DNA of 64,000 nucleotides from Eggerthella lenta DSM 2243 (GTDB lineage Bacteria; Actinomycetota; Coriobacteriia; Coriobacteriales; Eggerthellaceae), in the NCBI RefSeq assembly GCF_000024265.1, contig NC_013204.1, forward strand, positions 3,275,001-3,339,000. The letters are read 5' to 3'. Shown here piece by piece: positions 19,658-29,543 of this stretch (position 1 is its first letter; each line of letters starts with the position of its first letter). The notes beneath the pieces are model-generated. The model ran no database searches. It saw only the letters and a program-made list of their open reading frames with translations, and was not told the origin of the DNA. A program made the translations under genes and the position numbers.

Positions 19658-19888
19658 ATGGCGGAATTTCAACCTGATCCGTTTTTGACGTCCCTTGGGA
19701 TGTCGGTCGACCAGCAACGTGCATATGATGCGTACTGCGACGCGATTGTAGACGCCTCGGAAGCCGAGATGAAGCGCACGGGGGTTACGTACACCCTCGA
19801 CGAGGTCTTCGAACATGCACACGAGGAAGTCGAGCGCCTTAAGCGTGAATATCCCCGAGAAGATTGGGGGCGGCCATGTTCCCAGTAA
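19658..19888 (+). CDS. Putative antitoxin of a ParE/RelE-type toxin-antitoxin pair
   Basis: The 76-residue acidic protein (MAEFQPDPFLTSLGMSVDQQ) is mostly helical, with a C-terminal charged segment (EEVERLKREYPREDW) that could wrap a toxin. A GGAGGTGA ribosome-binding site supports the ATG at 19658. A second in-frame ATG at 19601 also has a strong AGGAGG site and would give 95 residues. The last codons overlap the toxin start, the usual order for such modules. Antitoxin function is inferred from size and position, not from a recognised family. Confidence 0.65.
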   Translation: MAEFQPDPFLTSLGMSVDQQRAYDAYCDAIVDASEAEMKRTGVTYTLDEVFEHAHEEVERLKREYPREDWGRPCSQ

Positions 19889-20178
19889 GAACCACCGCTC
19901 GCTTCGATGTGAACATTCGGCGGATAACGCAGAACTTGTACTTTTCAGGGATCGAAGATCCCGACCAAGGCTTGAAAACAAGTCTTGTCGCCGCGCTCGT
20001 CAATGTGCGCACGTTCCCGGAAGCCTATCCTCGCACGGGCAAGGCAAGGCGACGCTTCGTCTTCGAATTCCGTTCGATTCCCCACGTGGTATTGTACGCA
20101 TTCGACGGCGAGCTGGTCGTGCTGCACGATATCCACTTCGCCCGTTCGGCGCAAACGGCACACTGGCTGAGCGAGTGA
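19876..20178 (+). CDS. RelE/ParE-superfamily toxin-like protein
   Basis: From the ATG at 19876 (MFPVRTTARFDVNIRR) the protein is 100 residues, basic, with the pattern of a RelE/ParE fold: an N-terminal helix pair, then beta strands RRRFVFEFRSIPHVVLYAFDGE and VLHDIHFARSAQ. Members cleave ribosome-bound mRNA or poison gyrase; which applies here is not clear. It overlaps the upstream putative antitoxin by 13 bases. Confidence 0.7.
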   Translation: MFPVRTTARFDVNIRRITQNLYFSGIEDPDQGLKTSLVAALVNVRTFPEAYPRTGKARRRFVFEFRSIPHVVLYAFDGELVVLHDIHFARSAQTAHWLSE

Positions 20179-20230
20179 TCGGACGCAGTGTTCCTTCACG
20201 GCTCTGCTCGCGGAGGAACACTGCGTGACT

Positions 20231-20596
20231 TTAACCGACGATCTCTGCGACGGACTTGATGTCGGCTATGCGGAACAGGCGCTGCGTGGCGCCCTTCGCG
20301 CCGAACGGGGCGGGACACTCGATGAGCACCCATTCGTCGTCGGAGTCGAGGATGATACCGCGTCCTTGCGTTGACGGAGACTCGTCAGCAAAAATGCGCC
20401 CTGGCGCCCAGAGAGTGAACGCACACGCGCAACCGTGCAACTCGCGAAGCTGGGAAGCGACGAACACGGCGTTCCCCTTCTGCTCGCGTTCGAAGCGATC
20501 GAATACGCTCTCTTTCGCGGAATCGCCCTTCTTGTGCAGCCTGTTCAAAACGAAGCCGAGCTGCACGATGATGATGACCAACAACAGCTCCGTCAC
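20231..20596 (-). CDS. Small membrane-anchored protein coupled to an Xre regulator
   Basis: I place the start at GTG 20596, because AGGAGG lies six bases upstream and the GTG overlaps the upstream TGA stop as GTGA. The protein is 121 residues: one N-terminal transmembrane helix (VTELLLVIIIVQLGFVLNRL), a charged juxtamembrane segment (KESVFDRFEREQKG) and a cytoplasmic domain of about 75 residues with ILDSDDEWVLIECP. No family is recognised. Strict coupling to the Xre gene suggests they act together. Confidence 0.7.
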   Translation of the reverse strand: MTELLLVIIIVQLGFVLNRLHKKGDSAKESVFDRFEREQKGNAVFVASQLRELHGCACAFTLWAPGRIFADESPSTQGRGIILDSDDEWVLIECPAPFGAKGATQRLFRIADIKSVAEIVG

Positions 20597-21123
20597 GAGA
20601 TCGCCTCCTCGCACGTTGCCGCATGCGGACTATCATCCTCGTTCGGCCAAGCCAGTATGCTGTCGATGATATCGATGTCGATAAGGCGCACTGCGGTTTC
20701 CTTCTTCGACCAGGGCGCACCGCCGCCCAGCTCGTGTTCGACGCGCAGCCAACCATCGCTGACATCGAGCACGCGCGCTTTCTCGGGCATCGAAACCGCT
20801 TTGAAGATGTCGATTTCATCATGCGTATACCGATAGCAGATGCGGCATTGCTTGCCTTCCAGATGGCGGAGCACATGCAGGTCACGCGGCTTTCCAGCGG
20901 CCTGATCGGGATCGGCCACTACCACTTCCACCTCGTCGGCCACCAGATCGTCCAGGCTCACGCCGTACAGACGGGCGAGATCGGCCGCCTTGTCGAGCGA
21001 CGGAGCACCCTGATCGCATTCCCAATTGGAAACGGTCTGCCGCGTCACGCCCAGCGCGGACGCCACCTCCTGCTGGCTCATCCCCCGCTTCTTCCGCAGC
21101 TTCATAAGCTTCTCGCCCACCAT
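20593..21123 (-). CDS. Xre-family helix-turn-helix regulator
   Basis: The 176-residue protein has an N-terminal HTH_3 domain (residues 5-62, LRKKRGMSQQEVASALGVTR ... TVSNWECDQ ... LYGVSLDDLV) followed by about 110 residues without recognised domain but containing GKQCRICYRY, a possible small metal site, and hydrophobic beta-like segments. It should bind DNA as a dimer. Its stop overlaps the GTG of the downstream membrane protein gene. Confidence 0.85.
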   Translation of the reverse strand: MVGEKLMKLRKKRGMSQQEVASALGVTRQTVSNWECDQGAPSLDKAADLARLYGVSLDDLVADEVEVVVADPDQAAGKPRDLHVLRHLEGKQCRICYRYTHDEIDIFKAVSMPEKARVLDVSDGWLRVEHELGGGAPWSKKETAVRLIDIDIIDSILAWPNEDDSPHAATCEEAIS

Positions 21124-21428
21124 GCGCTATCCCTTTCCCAGCGATTCCATCGGGTACCATTCTCGCTGATCAGGGGCTTGCATTGAAGCAAATATTCCCG
21201 ACATTTCGTCAAATTCGCTTGGCGGGACAAGCTCCTCGTCCCGTTTAATGGGCGGCATCACCATGCACATGACGAAAACCCGAGAATCCGACTCCCCGTT
21301 TAACGCATAATGCCGGATCGCGTTCTACGACCTCGCCTCCGGTGAAGGCATCGGCTGGAAAGATCCGCGCCGTCGCGTTCCCGACGCAGACGGGGGGGCG
21401 TTCCCGCACGCCGACCCTTCCCTTGGCG

Positions 21429-21577
21429 AAAACACGTTCTGATGACGGTTTTGGTAGGGAAACCACCGGATCGGGTTCCCTTTCACCCGATCCGCGGAAC
21501 GTTTTCCCAGTTCGAGAAACCTAAGCGGATGTCCGCAGGGGATTTTCTCTACCAAAACCGTCATCAGAACGTGTTTT
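21429..21577. repeat. Long inverted repeat, perfect 29-bp arms
   Basis: Arms 21429-21457 and 21549-21577 are exact reverse complements around a 91-bp interior that has its own 10-bp hairpin (CGGATCGGGT/ACCCGATCCG). It looks like a miniature palindromic mobile or REP-type element. No target-site duplication or transposase is visible. Confidence 0.8.
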
Positions 21578-21663
21578 GGTAGGAAGCTGGCGCGGCTCCG
21601 GGGGCGAGGAGCCTCTTCCGAGGATTATGCGCCACCCGGGGAGTCGGAATCGAGAAATCGAAA

Positions 21664-21713
21664 AGCGCCAAATCGCGCCAAATCGCGCCAAATCGCGCCA
21701 AATCGCGCCAAAT
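21664..21713. repeat. Five tandem 10-bp repeats (AATCGCGCCA phase)
   Basis: The decamer AATCGCGCCA recurs with exact 10-bp period: four perfect units at 21671-21710, plus a preceding partial copy (AGCGCCA) and a trailing AAT. The period places every copy on nearly the same DNA face. The array ends about 45 bp before the AlbA_2 gene and covers its expected -35 region. Confidence 0.85.
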
Positions 21714-21718
21714 GTTGT

Positions 21719-21724
21719 TATACT
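21719..21724 (+). promoter_or_regulatory. -10 hexamer of the AlbA_2 gene promoter
   Basis: TATACT lies 34 bp before the ATG. The -35 position (about 21696-21701) lies inside the decamer repeats, so a protein bound to the array would block or recruit polymerase. Confidence 0.5.
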
Positions 21725-21757
21725 GAGTTTCCTCTGAATCACTCGGAAAGGGCGCCC

Positions 21758-23134
21758 ATGGACGAAGCAGAATTGCGCAGCGACCTCGCAACCGGAGAGA
21801 CCCCCTCCATCGAGTTCAAACGCTGCGGAAACTCGGTTGGAAGAGACACGTTCGAGACCATCTGCTCTTTCGCGAACAGCTTCGGGGGCAGCATCTACCT
21901 GGGAGTAGAAGACGATGGAAACGCAATCGGAATCCCCGAAGAGAATATCGTGCCCGTGAAAAGGAACGTGACCAACGTGGTTCACAATCCGAACGTTTTC
22001 GACCCGCCGGCCACCCTTGAGTTCGAAGACATCGTTTTCGAGGGCTCGTCGCTTGTTCGGATATGGATTCCTCCCAGTCCGTCGATCCACCGATACAAAG
22101 GGAGGATATTCGAGCGCATCGAGGACGCCGACGTTGTCGTGAGCACCGAAAGCCAGCTTACGGCTTTGTGCGTACGCAAGCAGAACATCTACACCGAGCA
22201 GCGGGTGTTCCCGTATGTGGAAGCAAGTGATTTGCGCATGGATTTGCTTCCCGCCATCCGAACGATGGCCACGGGAAAACGAACCCGACACCCTTGGAAC
22301 GGCATGACCGACGAAGACCTCTTGCATTCGGCAGGGCTTTTCGGCAAGAACTTCGTCACGGGCGAAAAAGGATTCAACCTTGCAGCCGTCTTGTTGTTGG
22401 GCGATGCCGACGTCATTCGGTCGCTGTGCCCTTCCTATAAAACGGATGCCGTTGTCAGGATAAGCGACCAGGATCGATACGACGATCGCGTCATCGTCAC
22501 AAGCAATCTGATAGAAGCCTTCGACCAACTCACCGGCTTTTGCACGAAACATCTGCCGGATCGGTTCCACCTTGAAGGCTCCGTTCGCGTGAGCCCTCGC
22601 GACATCATCGTTCGCGAGGTAATCTCGAACATGCTCGTGCATCGCGAATACACGAGCCCATTTCCTGCAAAACTCATCATCGACAATGAAAGGTTGCGCA
22701 CGGAAAATGCAAGTCGCGCCCCTTTCATGGGTCGAATCACGCTGAGCGATTTCAATCCTATCCCAAAGAACCCCCTGATAGGCGCATTCTTCAACAACAT
22801 CGGGCTGGCGGAAGAGCTGGGTTCCGGCACACGGAACCTGTACAAATACACCAAAGTCTACTCTGGGGCGGAACCGGTTCTCAACGAGGGGGCGATTTTC
22901 ACAACGACGGTCCCCCTGCACGTCGAGAACGTCGAACCCGTCGCGGAGCGTCCTCACGATATGCTTTCTCTTGCAAGACAAATCGCCTTGGATCGTGGAT
23001 ATGCAACGGTTTCCGATCTCGAGCGCAAGGGAGTCGCCCGCAGAACCGCTCAGCGCGAACTGGCAGCACTCGCCCAACAGGGGACGCTGCAAGCGAAAGG
23101 AAACGGTCGGGCCCGAAAATATTTCCTGCCTTAA
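21758..23134 (+). CDS. AlbA_2 (Schlafen-like) domain transcriptional regulator
   Basis: The 458-residue protein has an N-terminal AlbA_2/Slfn domain (residues 1-135: ETPSIEFKRC, FANSFGGSIYLGVEDDG), a middle HATPase_c_4 region (about 265-385: REVISNMLVHREYTSPFPA, GLAEELGSGTRNLYKYTK) and a C-terminal winged helix (about 400-458: ATVSDLERKGVARRTAQREL). Such proteins are putative ATP-binding DNA-binding regulators of accessory regions. The 10-bp repeats over its own promoter suggest autoregulation. GGAAAGGG precedes the ATG. Confidence 0.88.
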   Translation: MDEAELRSDLATGETPSIEFKRCGNSVGRDTFETICSFANSFGGSIYLGVEDDGNAIGIPEENIVPVKRNVTNVVHNPNVFDPPATLEFEDIVFEGSSLVRIWIPPSPSIHRYKGRIFERIEDADVVVSTESQLTALCVRKQNIYTEQRVFPYVEASDLRMDLLPAIRTMATGKRTRHPWNGMTDEDLLHSAGLFGKNFVTGEKGFNLAAVLLLGDADVIRSLCPSYKTDAVVRISDQDRYDDRVIVTSNLIEAFDQLTGFCTKHLPDRFHLEGSVRVSPRDIIVREVISNMLVHREYTSPFPAKLIIDNERLRTENASRAPFMGRITLSDFNPIPKNPLIGAFFNNIGLAEELGSGTRNLYKYTKVYSGAEPVLNEGAIFTTTVPLHVENVEPVAERPHDMLSLARQIALDRGYATVSDLERKGVARRTAQRELAALAQQGTLQAKGNGRARKYFLP

Positions 23135-23155
23135 AACCCTATTCGACGATCGACC

Positions 23156-23204
23156 GAAAGAAGAAGAAGAAGAAGAAGAAGAGAGAGAGAGAGAAGGGGG
23201 GGGG
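23156..23204. repeat. Polypurine microsatellite (AAG)8-(AG)6-G9
   Basis: A 49-base uninterrupted purine tract made of eight AAG, six AG and nine G lies between the convergent AlbA_2 and kdpE genes. It could vary in length by slippage or adopt triplex DNA. It is not in coding sequence. Confidence 0.95.
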
Positions 23205-23223
23205 TCGTAAGCTCGAAGCGCTC

Positions 23224-23931
23224 CTATTCCACGCGCATCATGCGATACCCTACCCCTACGTGGGTTTGGATGTAGCGAGGGTTCGCAGGATCGGGCTCGA
23301 TCTTCTTGCGAAGCGTGGCCATGAACACGCGAAGCGACGAGCGATCGGACGCGAGTATGGTGCCCCACACCTCTTTGAGCAGGTAGTTGTGCGTGAGTAC
23401 CTTGCCGGTATTGCGCGCCAGCAGACAGAGGAGCTTGTATTCGAACGGCGTGAGGTGAATCTCCTCGTCGTCGCGCCACACGCTGCCTGCCGCATAATCG
23501 ATGCGGAGGCTCCCGTTGCGGTAGACGGCTTCGTCCGCATCCCCCTTCATCGCTCGCTCCCGATCCAATCGGCGCAGCGCCACGCGCACGCGAGCCAGCA
23601 GCTCCTCGACTGAGAACGGTTTCACCAGGTAATCGTCCGCTCCGGCATCGAGCGCTTCCACTTTGTCGGCATCCTCCAAACGCGCCGATAGCACGATGAC
23701 CGGCAGCGACGACCACCCGCGCAGCGTGCGAATGACCTCCACCCCGTCTCCGTCGGGCAAACCGAGATCGAGGATAGCCAGATCGGGCGGCTGCGACGAC
23801 AGTTCGAGCAGCGCCTGCGACGCCGTACGGGCTTCCCGGTACGCATATCCGTGCAAATCGAGCGTGGTCGTCACAAGGCGCCGCACCGCCGCGTCGTCCT
23901 CTACCACCAGTATCCGGTACCCATCAGCCAC
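23224..23931 (-). CDS. kdpE: KdpE response regulator, OmpR family
   Basis: The 235-residue protein has a receiver domain (VVEDDAAVRR, Asp in LAILDLGLPDGDG, Lys in YLVKPF) and an OmpR-type winged helix (about 135-232: LTPFEYKLLCLLARNTGKVL, YIQTHVGVGYRM). It overlaps the end of kdpD by 8 bases. KdpE activates the kdp operon at low potassium or high osmolarity. Its likely binding sites are the repeats at 31499-31537. Confidence 0.95.
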   Translation of the reverse strand: MADGYRILVVEDDAAVRRLVTTTLDLHGYAYREARTASQALLELSSQPPDLAILDLGLPDGDGVEVIRTLRGWSSLPVIVLSARLEDADKVEALDAGADDYLVKPFSVEELLARVRVALRRLDRERAMKGDADEAVYRNGSLRIDYAAGSVWRDDEEIHLTPFEYKLLCLLARNTGKVLTHNYLLKEVWGTILASDRSSLRVFMATLRKKIEPDPANPRYIQTHVGVGYRMMRVE

Positions 23932-26710
23932 GCGCTTCCTCCGTCGATCGCGCCACCACGTCCCCGGCCTCCACCGCTGCCAGCGTGAACGAGAACTCGC
24001 TACCGTGCGGGTTCACATTGCGCACGTCTAAAGTGCCGCCGTGCACTTCGACGATGGAACGGCATAGCGACAAGCCCAAGCCCATGCCGCGCTTGAAATC
24101 GCCGCTCTTTCCGCCCCGCCGGCCGGTGGAGCCATTGTAGAACATGTCGAAGATATGCTTGCGATCTTCCTCGGAAATGCCCGGGCCTTCGTCGGCAACC
24201 GCGATGCGCACCCGCGGACGATCGTGCTCCACGACCCGCCGCGCGCTCACGACTATGCGCCCGTCGGCCGGCGTGTACGATACCGCGTTGTTCACCAGGT
24301 TGATGATCACCTGCACGATCAAACGCGCATCCATGTCGGCCATAAGCAGCTCGTCTTCCAACTCCACGTCGACGCGGCGTCTCCCAGCGCGGCGATCGAC
24401 GTGCTGGAGAGCCTCCCTCACGACATCCGCCACCAGCTCGGGCTGTTCGGCCAGCTGCAGCGTGCCGTTGTCGATACGCGTGATGGACAGCAGGTTCTCC
24501 ACGAGCGTGACCAGCCAGCACGCGTCGTCGTGGATGTCGCGGTACAAGTGCTCCTTCTGCTGCGCCGACAGCGCGCCGCGATCGTGCAAAAGCATGTCCG
24601 CATCGCCCGAAATGCTGGTCAACGGTGTACGCAGGTCGTGCGAGATGGTGCGCAGCAGATTCGCCCGCAGCGTTTCCTTCTCCATGCGCATCTCCATGCG
24701 CCGCCTATCCTCGGCGAAGACGATCTGCTCGGTAGTCTGGCCGCATTCGTCCAGGATGGCCAGCAAAAGGTTCTTCTCGAAAGCCCCGAAGTCCTCCTCC
24801 CCGTCGATGTCGTCCATCGCGATGCCGGCTACTCCGAACACAGCGTCCTTCGAATGGATGGGCAGGTACAGGCATTGCGAATCGGCGAGCGTGTCGGTAG
24901 TGGCTCCGGCACGCTCGTTGTTCGCCGCAGACCATGCGGCGACCGCGGACTCTTCGGGCGATGCGAGCGCGCAGGCACCGGCATCGCCGCCCAGCGTCCC
25001 AGGGACGTCGTGCACCACGGGCTTCGCAAGACGACCGTCGATGCCCAAGCGGTACATGACCACCGGGCGGTTCAGCAGCTTGATGACCTGCTCGGCCGCA
25101 AGCCGGAAGCACTCGTCCGCATTGCGGGCACCCTGCAGCTTTCGGCTGGATTCCAGCAGCACTTCCATGCGATACGCACGGCGCGCGGTGCTCTCGGCCT
25201 GACGCTTCATGCGGATGGCCAGCGATGATGCAGCGAATGTGCCCACGAGCAGAAACGCGAAGATGATGGGATAGTTCAGCCCTACCGCATGAAGCGTGAA
25301 CCGCGGGATGGTGAAAAAGAAGTTGTATGCAAACACGCTGCCCATCGACACGAACAGCGCATAGAAGAAGCCGTCGGCGCGCGTAGCGATGAGCAGAGCC
25401 ACGATGAGGTAGAGCATGAGCACGACGGAACCGGCCAACCCAAGGGAATAGATGGCCAGTCCGATAGCCGTGGCGATGGCGACCGACGCGAGCGCACGCC
25501 AAACGTCAGCGCCTGTCAGGCGAAACCCTGTGGCTTCGGACAGCCGGCCATATTGCGCAGGCAAGTCCTTCGTCGGCACGACGTCGACCACGGCCCCATG
25601 CGCGAGCTTCATCAGCCGGCTCACCAGGCTCTCGCGCAGCAGGGAACGCACCGACAGGCCACCCGTGGCGTTGCCCACCACGATATGAGTCGCGCCGGCC
25701 GTCACCGCGTACTGCGCCAGCTGCTGGGCTATATCGTCACCGAACAGCGTGACTACGTGCGCACCCAGCTCTTCGGCCAGATCGATGTTGGCGCGCAGTC
25801 GTCCGCGCTGGTCGGAATCGAACTTCTTGCTCTGCGACGACTCGACCACCACCGCAGTGAGCGCCCCATGGTAGGACTCCGCCATATTCGCAGCGGCCCG
25901 GATGGCTTTCACGTTGCCCGTATTGTGCGTTACGTACACCAGCACGTCCTCGCCGGCCTCCACGCGCGCGCCCGCCTCGGTGCATTCGGCCTTGCGCGTC
26001 AGCCGATCGGCCATGCGGCGCAGCGCGATCTCGCGCAACGCCGCCAGGTTCTTCCGGGAGAAGAAGTTGCCGAGCGCCGTGCGGGCGCGATCGGGAAGGT
26101 ATATCTTTCCTGCCTCCAAGCGCTCGATCAGATCGTCTGGCTCGATATCGACGAGCTCGACCGATGCAGCCTGGTCGAAGATACGGTCGGGAATGCGCTC
26201 GGCTACGCTCACGTGCGTGATGGCGGCGATCTTGTCATTGAGCCCTTCGAGGTGCTGGACGTTCACGGTGGTGAACACGTTGATGCCTGCGCGCAGCAGC
26301 TCCTCGACGTCCTGGTAGCGCTTCCGATGCCGACAACCCGGGGCGTTCGTGTGGGCCAATTCGTCCACCAGCACGATCTGGGGATGGCGCGCCAGCACGG
26401 CGTCCAGGTCGAACTCGCGCAGAGAGATGCCTCTATGCTGAACCGTCGATGGGGAGATCTGCTCCAGTCCGTCGACAAGCGCCATCGTATCGGCCCGCGT
26501 GTGGGGTTCGACGTAACCGACGACCACGTCGAACCCCTTTTCCAGCACGGCGTGGGCCTCCTCGAGCATGGCGTAGGTCTTACCCACGCCCGCCGCATAG
26601 CCGAAGAATATCTTGAGCTTGCCGCGCGTATCGCCCTCGGCAGCCTCCTCCTCGACGATTTGCCGCAGGATCGCATCGGGGTCGCGCCTTGCTTCGTAGT
26701 CCATAATCAC
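23924..26710 (-). CDS. kdpD: KdpD osmosensitive potassium channel histidine kinase
   Basis: The 928-residue protein has the full KdpD layout: N-terminal KdpD domain with Walker A GYAAGVGKTYAMLEEAH (about 36-52), Usp domain (about 245-370), four clustered transmembrane helices (about 395-500), GAF domain, HisKA with TISHDLRTPLTSISG (about 690) and HATPase with VADEGPGISEEDR and GLGLSLCRSIVEVHGG. It senses potassium/turgor status and phosphorylates KdpE. It lies between kdpC and kdpE in one operon. Confidence 0.96.
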   Translation of the reverse strand: MIMDYEARRDPDAILRQIVEEEAAEGDTRGKLKIFFGYAAGVGKTYAMLEEAHAVLEKGFDVVVGYVEPHTRADTMALVDGLEQISPSTVQHRGISLREFDLDAVLARHPQIVLVDELAHTNAPGCRHRKRYQDVEELLRAGINVFTTVNVQHLEGLNDKIAAITHVSVAERIPDRIFDQAASVELVDIEPDDLIERLEAGKIYLPDRARTALGNFFSRKNLAALREIALRRMADRLTRKAECTEAGARVEAGEDVLVYVTHNTGNVKAIRAAANMAESYHGALTAVVVESSQSKKFDSDQRGRLRANIDLAEELGAHVVTLFGDDIAQQLAQYAVTAGATHIVVGNATGGLSVRSLLRESLVSRLMKLAHGAVVDVVPTKDLPAQYGRLSEATGFRLTGADVWRALASVAIATAIGLAIYSLGLAGSVVLMLYLIVALLIATRADGFFYALFVSMGSVFAYNFFFTIPRFTLHAVGLNYPIIFAFLLVGTFAASSLAIRMKRQAESTARRAYRMEVLLESSRKLQGARNADECFRLAAEQVIKLLNRPVVMYRLGIDGRLAKPVVHDVPGTLGGDAGACALASPEESAVAAWSAANNERAGATTDTLADSQCLYLPIHSKDAVFGVAGIAMDDIDGEEDFGAFEKNLLLAILDECGQTTEQIVFAEDRRRMEMRMEKETLRANLLRTISHDLRTPLTSISGDADMLLHDRGALSAQQKEHLYRDIHDDACWLVTLVENLLSITRIDNGTLQLAEQPELVADVVREALQHVDRRAGRRRVDVELEDELLMADMDARLIVQVIINLVNNAVSYTPADGRIVVSARRVVEHDRPRVRIAVADEGPGISEEDRKHIFDMFYNGSTGRRGGKSGDFKRGMGLGLSLCRSIVEVHGGTLDVRNVNPHGSEFSFTLAAVEAGDVVARSTEEARG

Positions 26711-26735
26711 ACTCGCAGTCGTATCGGTGCCGCCA

Positions 26736-27350
26736 TCATAGCACGCCGTCGAGCATCAGGTTCACTTTCAGCACGTTCACGCGCGCATCCCCCAGAAAAC
26801 CGAACTGGGGCTGCTCGGTGCATTGCTTGATGATGTCGCGGATCTCGGACGCGCTCTTGCCGGTTGTCCTCGCCAAACGGTCCACCTGGTATTCGGCGGC
26901 AGCCGGCGAGATGTGCGGATCGAACCCGCTGCCGGAGTTCGTCACGAGGTCGCTGGGGATGGGCTTGTTCCCCATCTCGGGATGAGCCGCGCGGATCTGC
27001 TCGACGCGATCCTGCACCGCCGTCGCGAACTCGTCGCCCGCAGGGCTGAGATTGGACGGGGCGTACCACAGCACGTCGTTTCCCTCGGCATCGGTGAACG
27101 TGCCCGTGCTGGGGTTCATGGCGCGGCCCCAAAGGTGCTTCTCGTCGGTGAACCGCTGGCCCACCAGCTCGCTTCCGTACTTCGTTCCGTCGACTTCGAT
27201 GATGGAGCCGTTCGCCTGGTGCGGAAAGAAAAGCTGCGCCAAACCCGTGCACGCCGCCGTGTAGATCACGCCGCACAGCACCGTGGTGACGAGGAAGAAC
27301 AACGCCGCACTTCCCCAGGTCTTCGCTTGGTTTCCCAATTTGAACGTCAT
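26736..27350 (-). CDS. kdpC: Potassium-transporting ATPase C subunit KdpC
   Basis: The 204-residue protein has one N-terminal membrane helix (about residues 13-38) and the KdpC periplasmic domain with FTDEKHLWGR, NSGSGFDPHISPAAAEYQVD and ARTTGKS. KdpC stabilises the KdpFABC complex and assists ATP binding. It sits 17 bp after kdpB and 25 bp before kdpD. Confidence 0.96.
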   Translation of the reverse strand: MTFKLGNQAKTWGSAALFFLVTTVLCGVIYTAACTGLAQLFFPHQANGSIIEVDGTKYGSELVGQRFTDEKHLWGRAMNPSTGTFTDAEGNDVLWYAPSNLSPAGDEFATAVQDRVEQIRAAHPEMGNKPIPSDLVTNSGSGFDPHISPAAAEYQVDRLARTTGKSASEIRDIIKQCTEQPQFGFLGDARVNVLKVNLMLDGVL

Positions 27351-27367
27351 GATGGATCCTTTCCTTC

Positions 27368-29524
<2,157 letters not shown>

Positions 29525-29543
29525 CTTTCTTTCGCCCGCCTTC

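Larger units (their letters stand above)
21124..21757. other. 634-bp intergenic region with inverted repeats and tandem decamers
   Basis: No credible gene is seen. The region holds a stem-loop at 21467-21494 (10-bp arms, 8-base loop) nested inside a perfect 29-bp inverted repeat (arms 21429-21457 and 21549-21577), five 10-bp tandem repeats at 21664-21713 and the promoter of the AlbA_2 gene. A 12-bp inverted match (TCCGACTCCCCG near 21288 and its complement near 21640) may mark the outer limits of one palindromic element. Confidence 0.7.

Noticed and set aside
21664-21713. CRISPR-like array
   Set aside because: Units are 10 bp and directly adjacent with no spacers.
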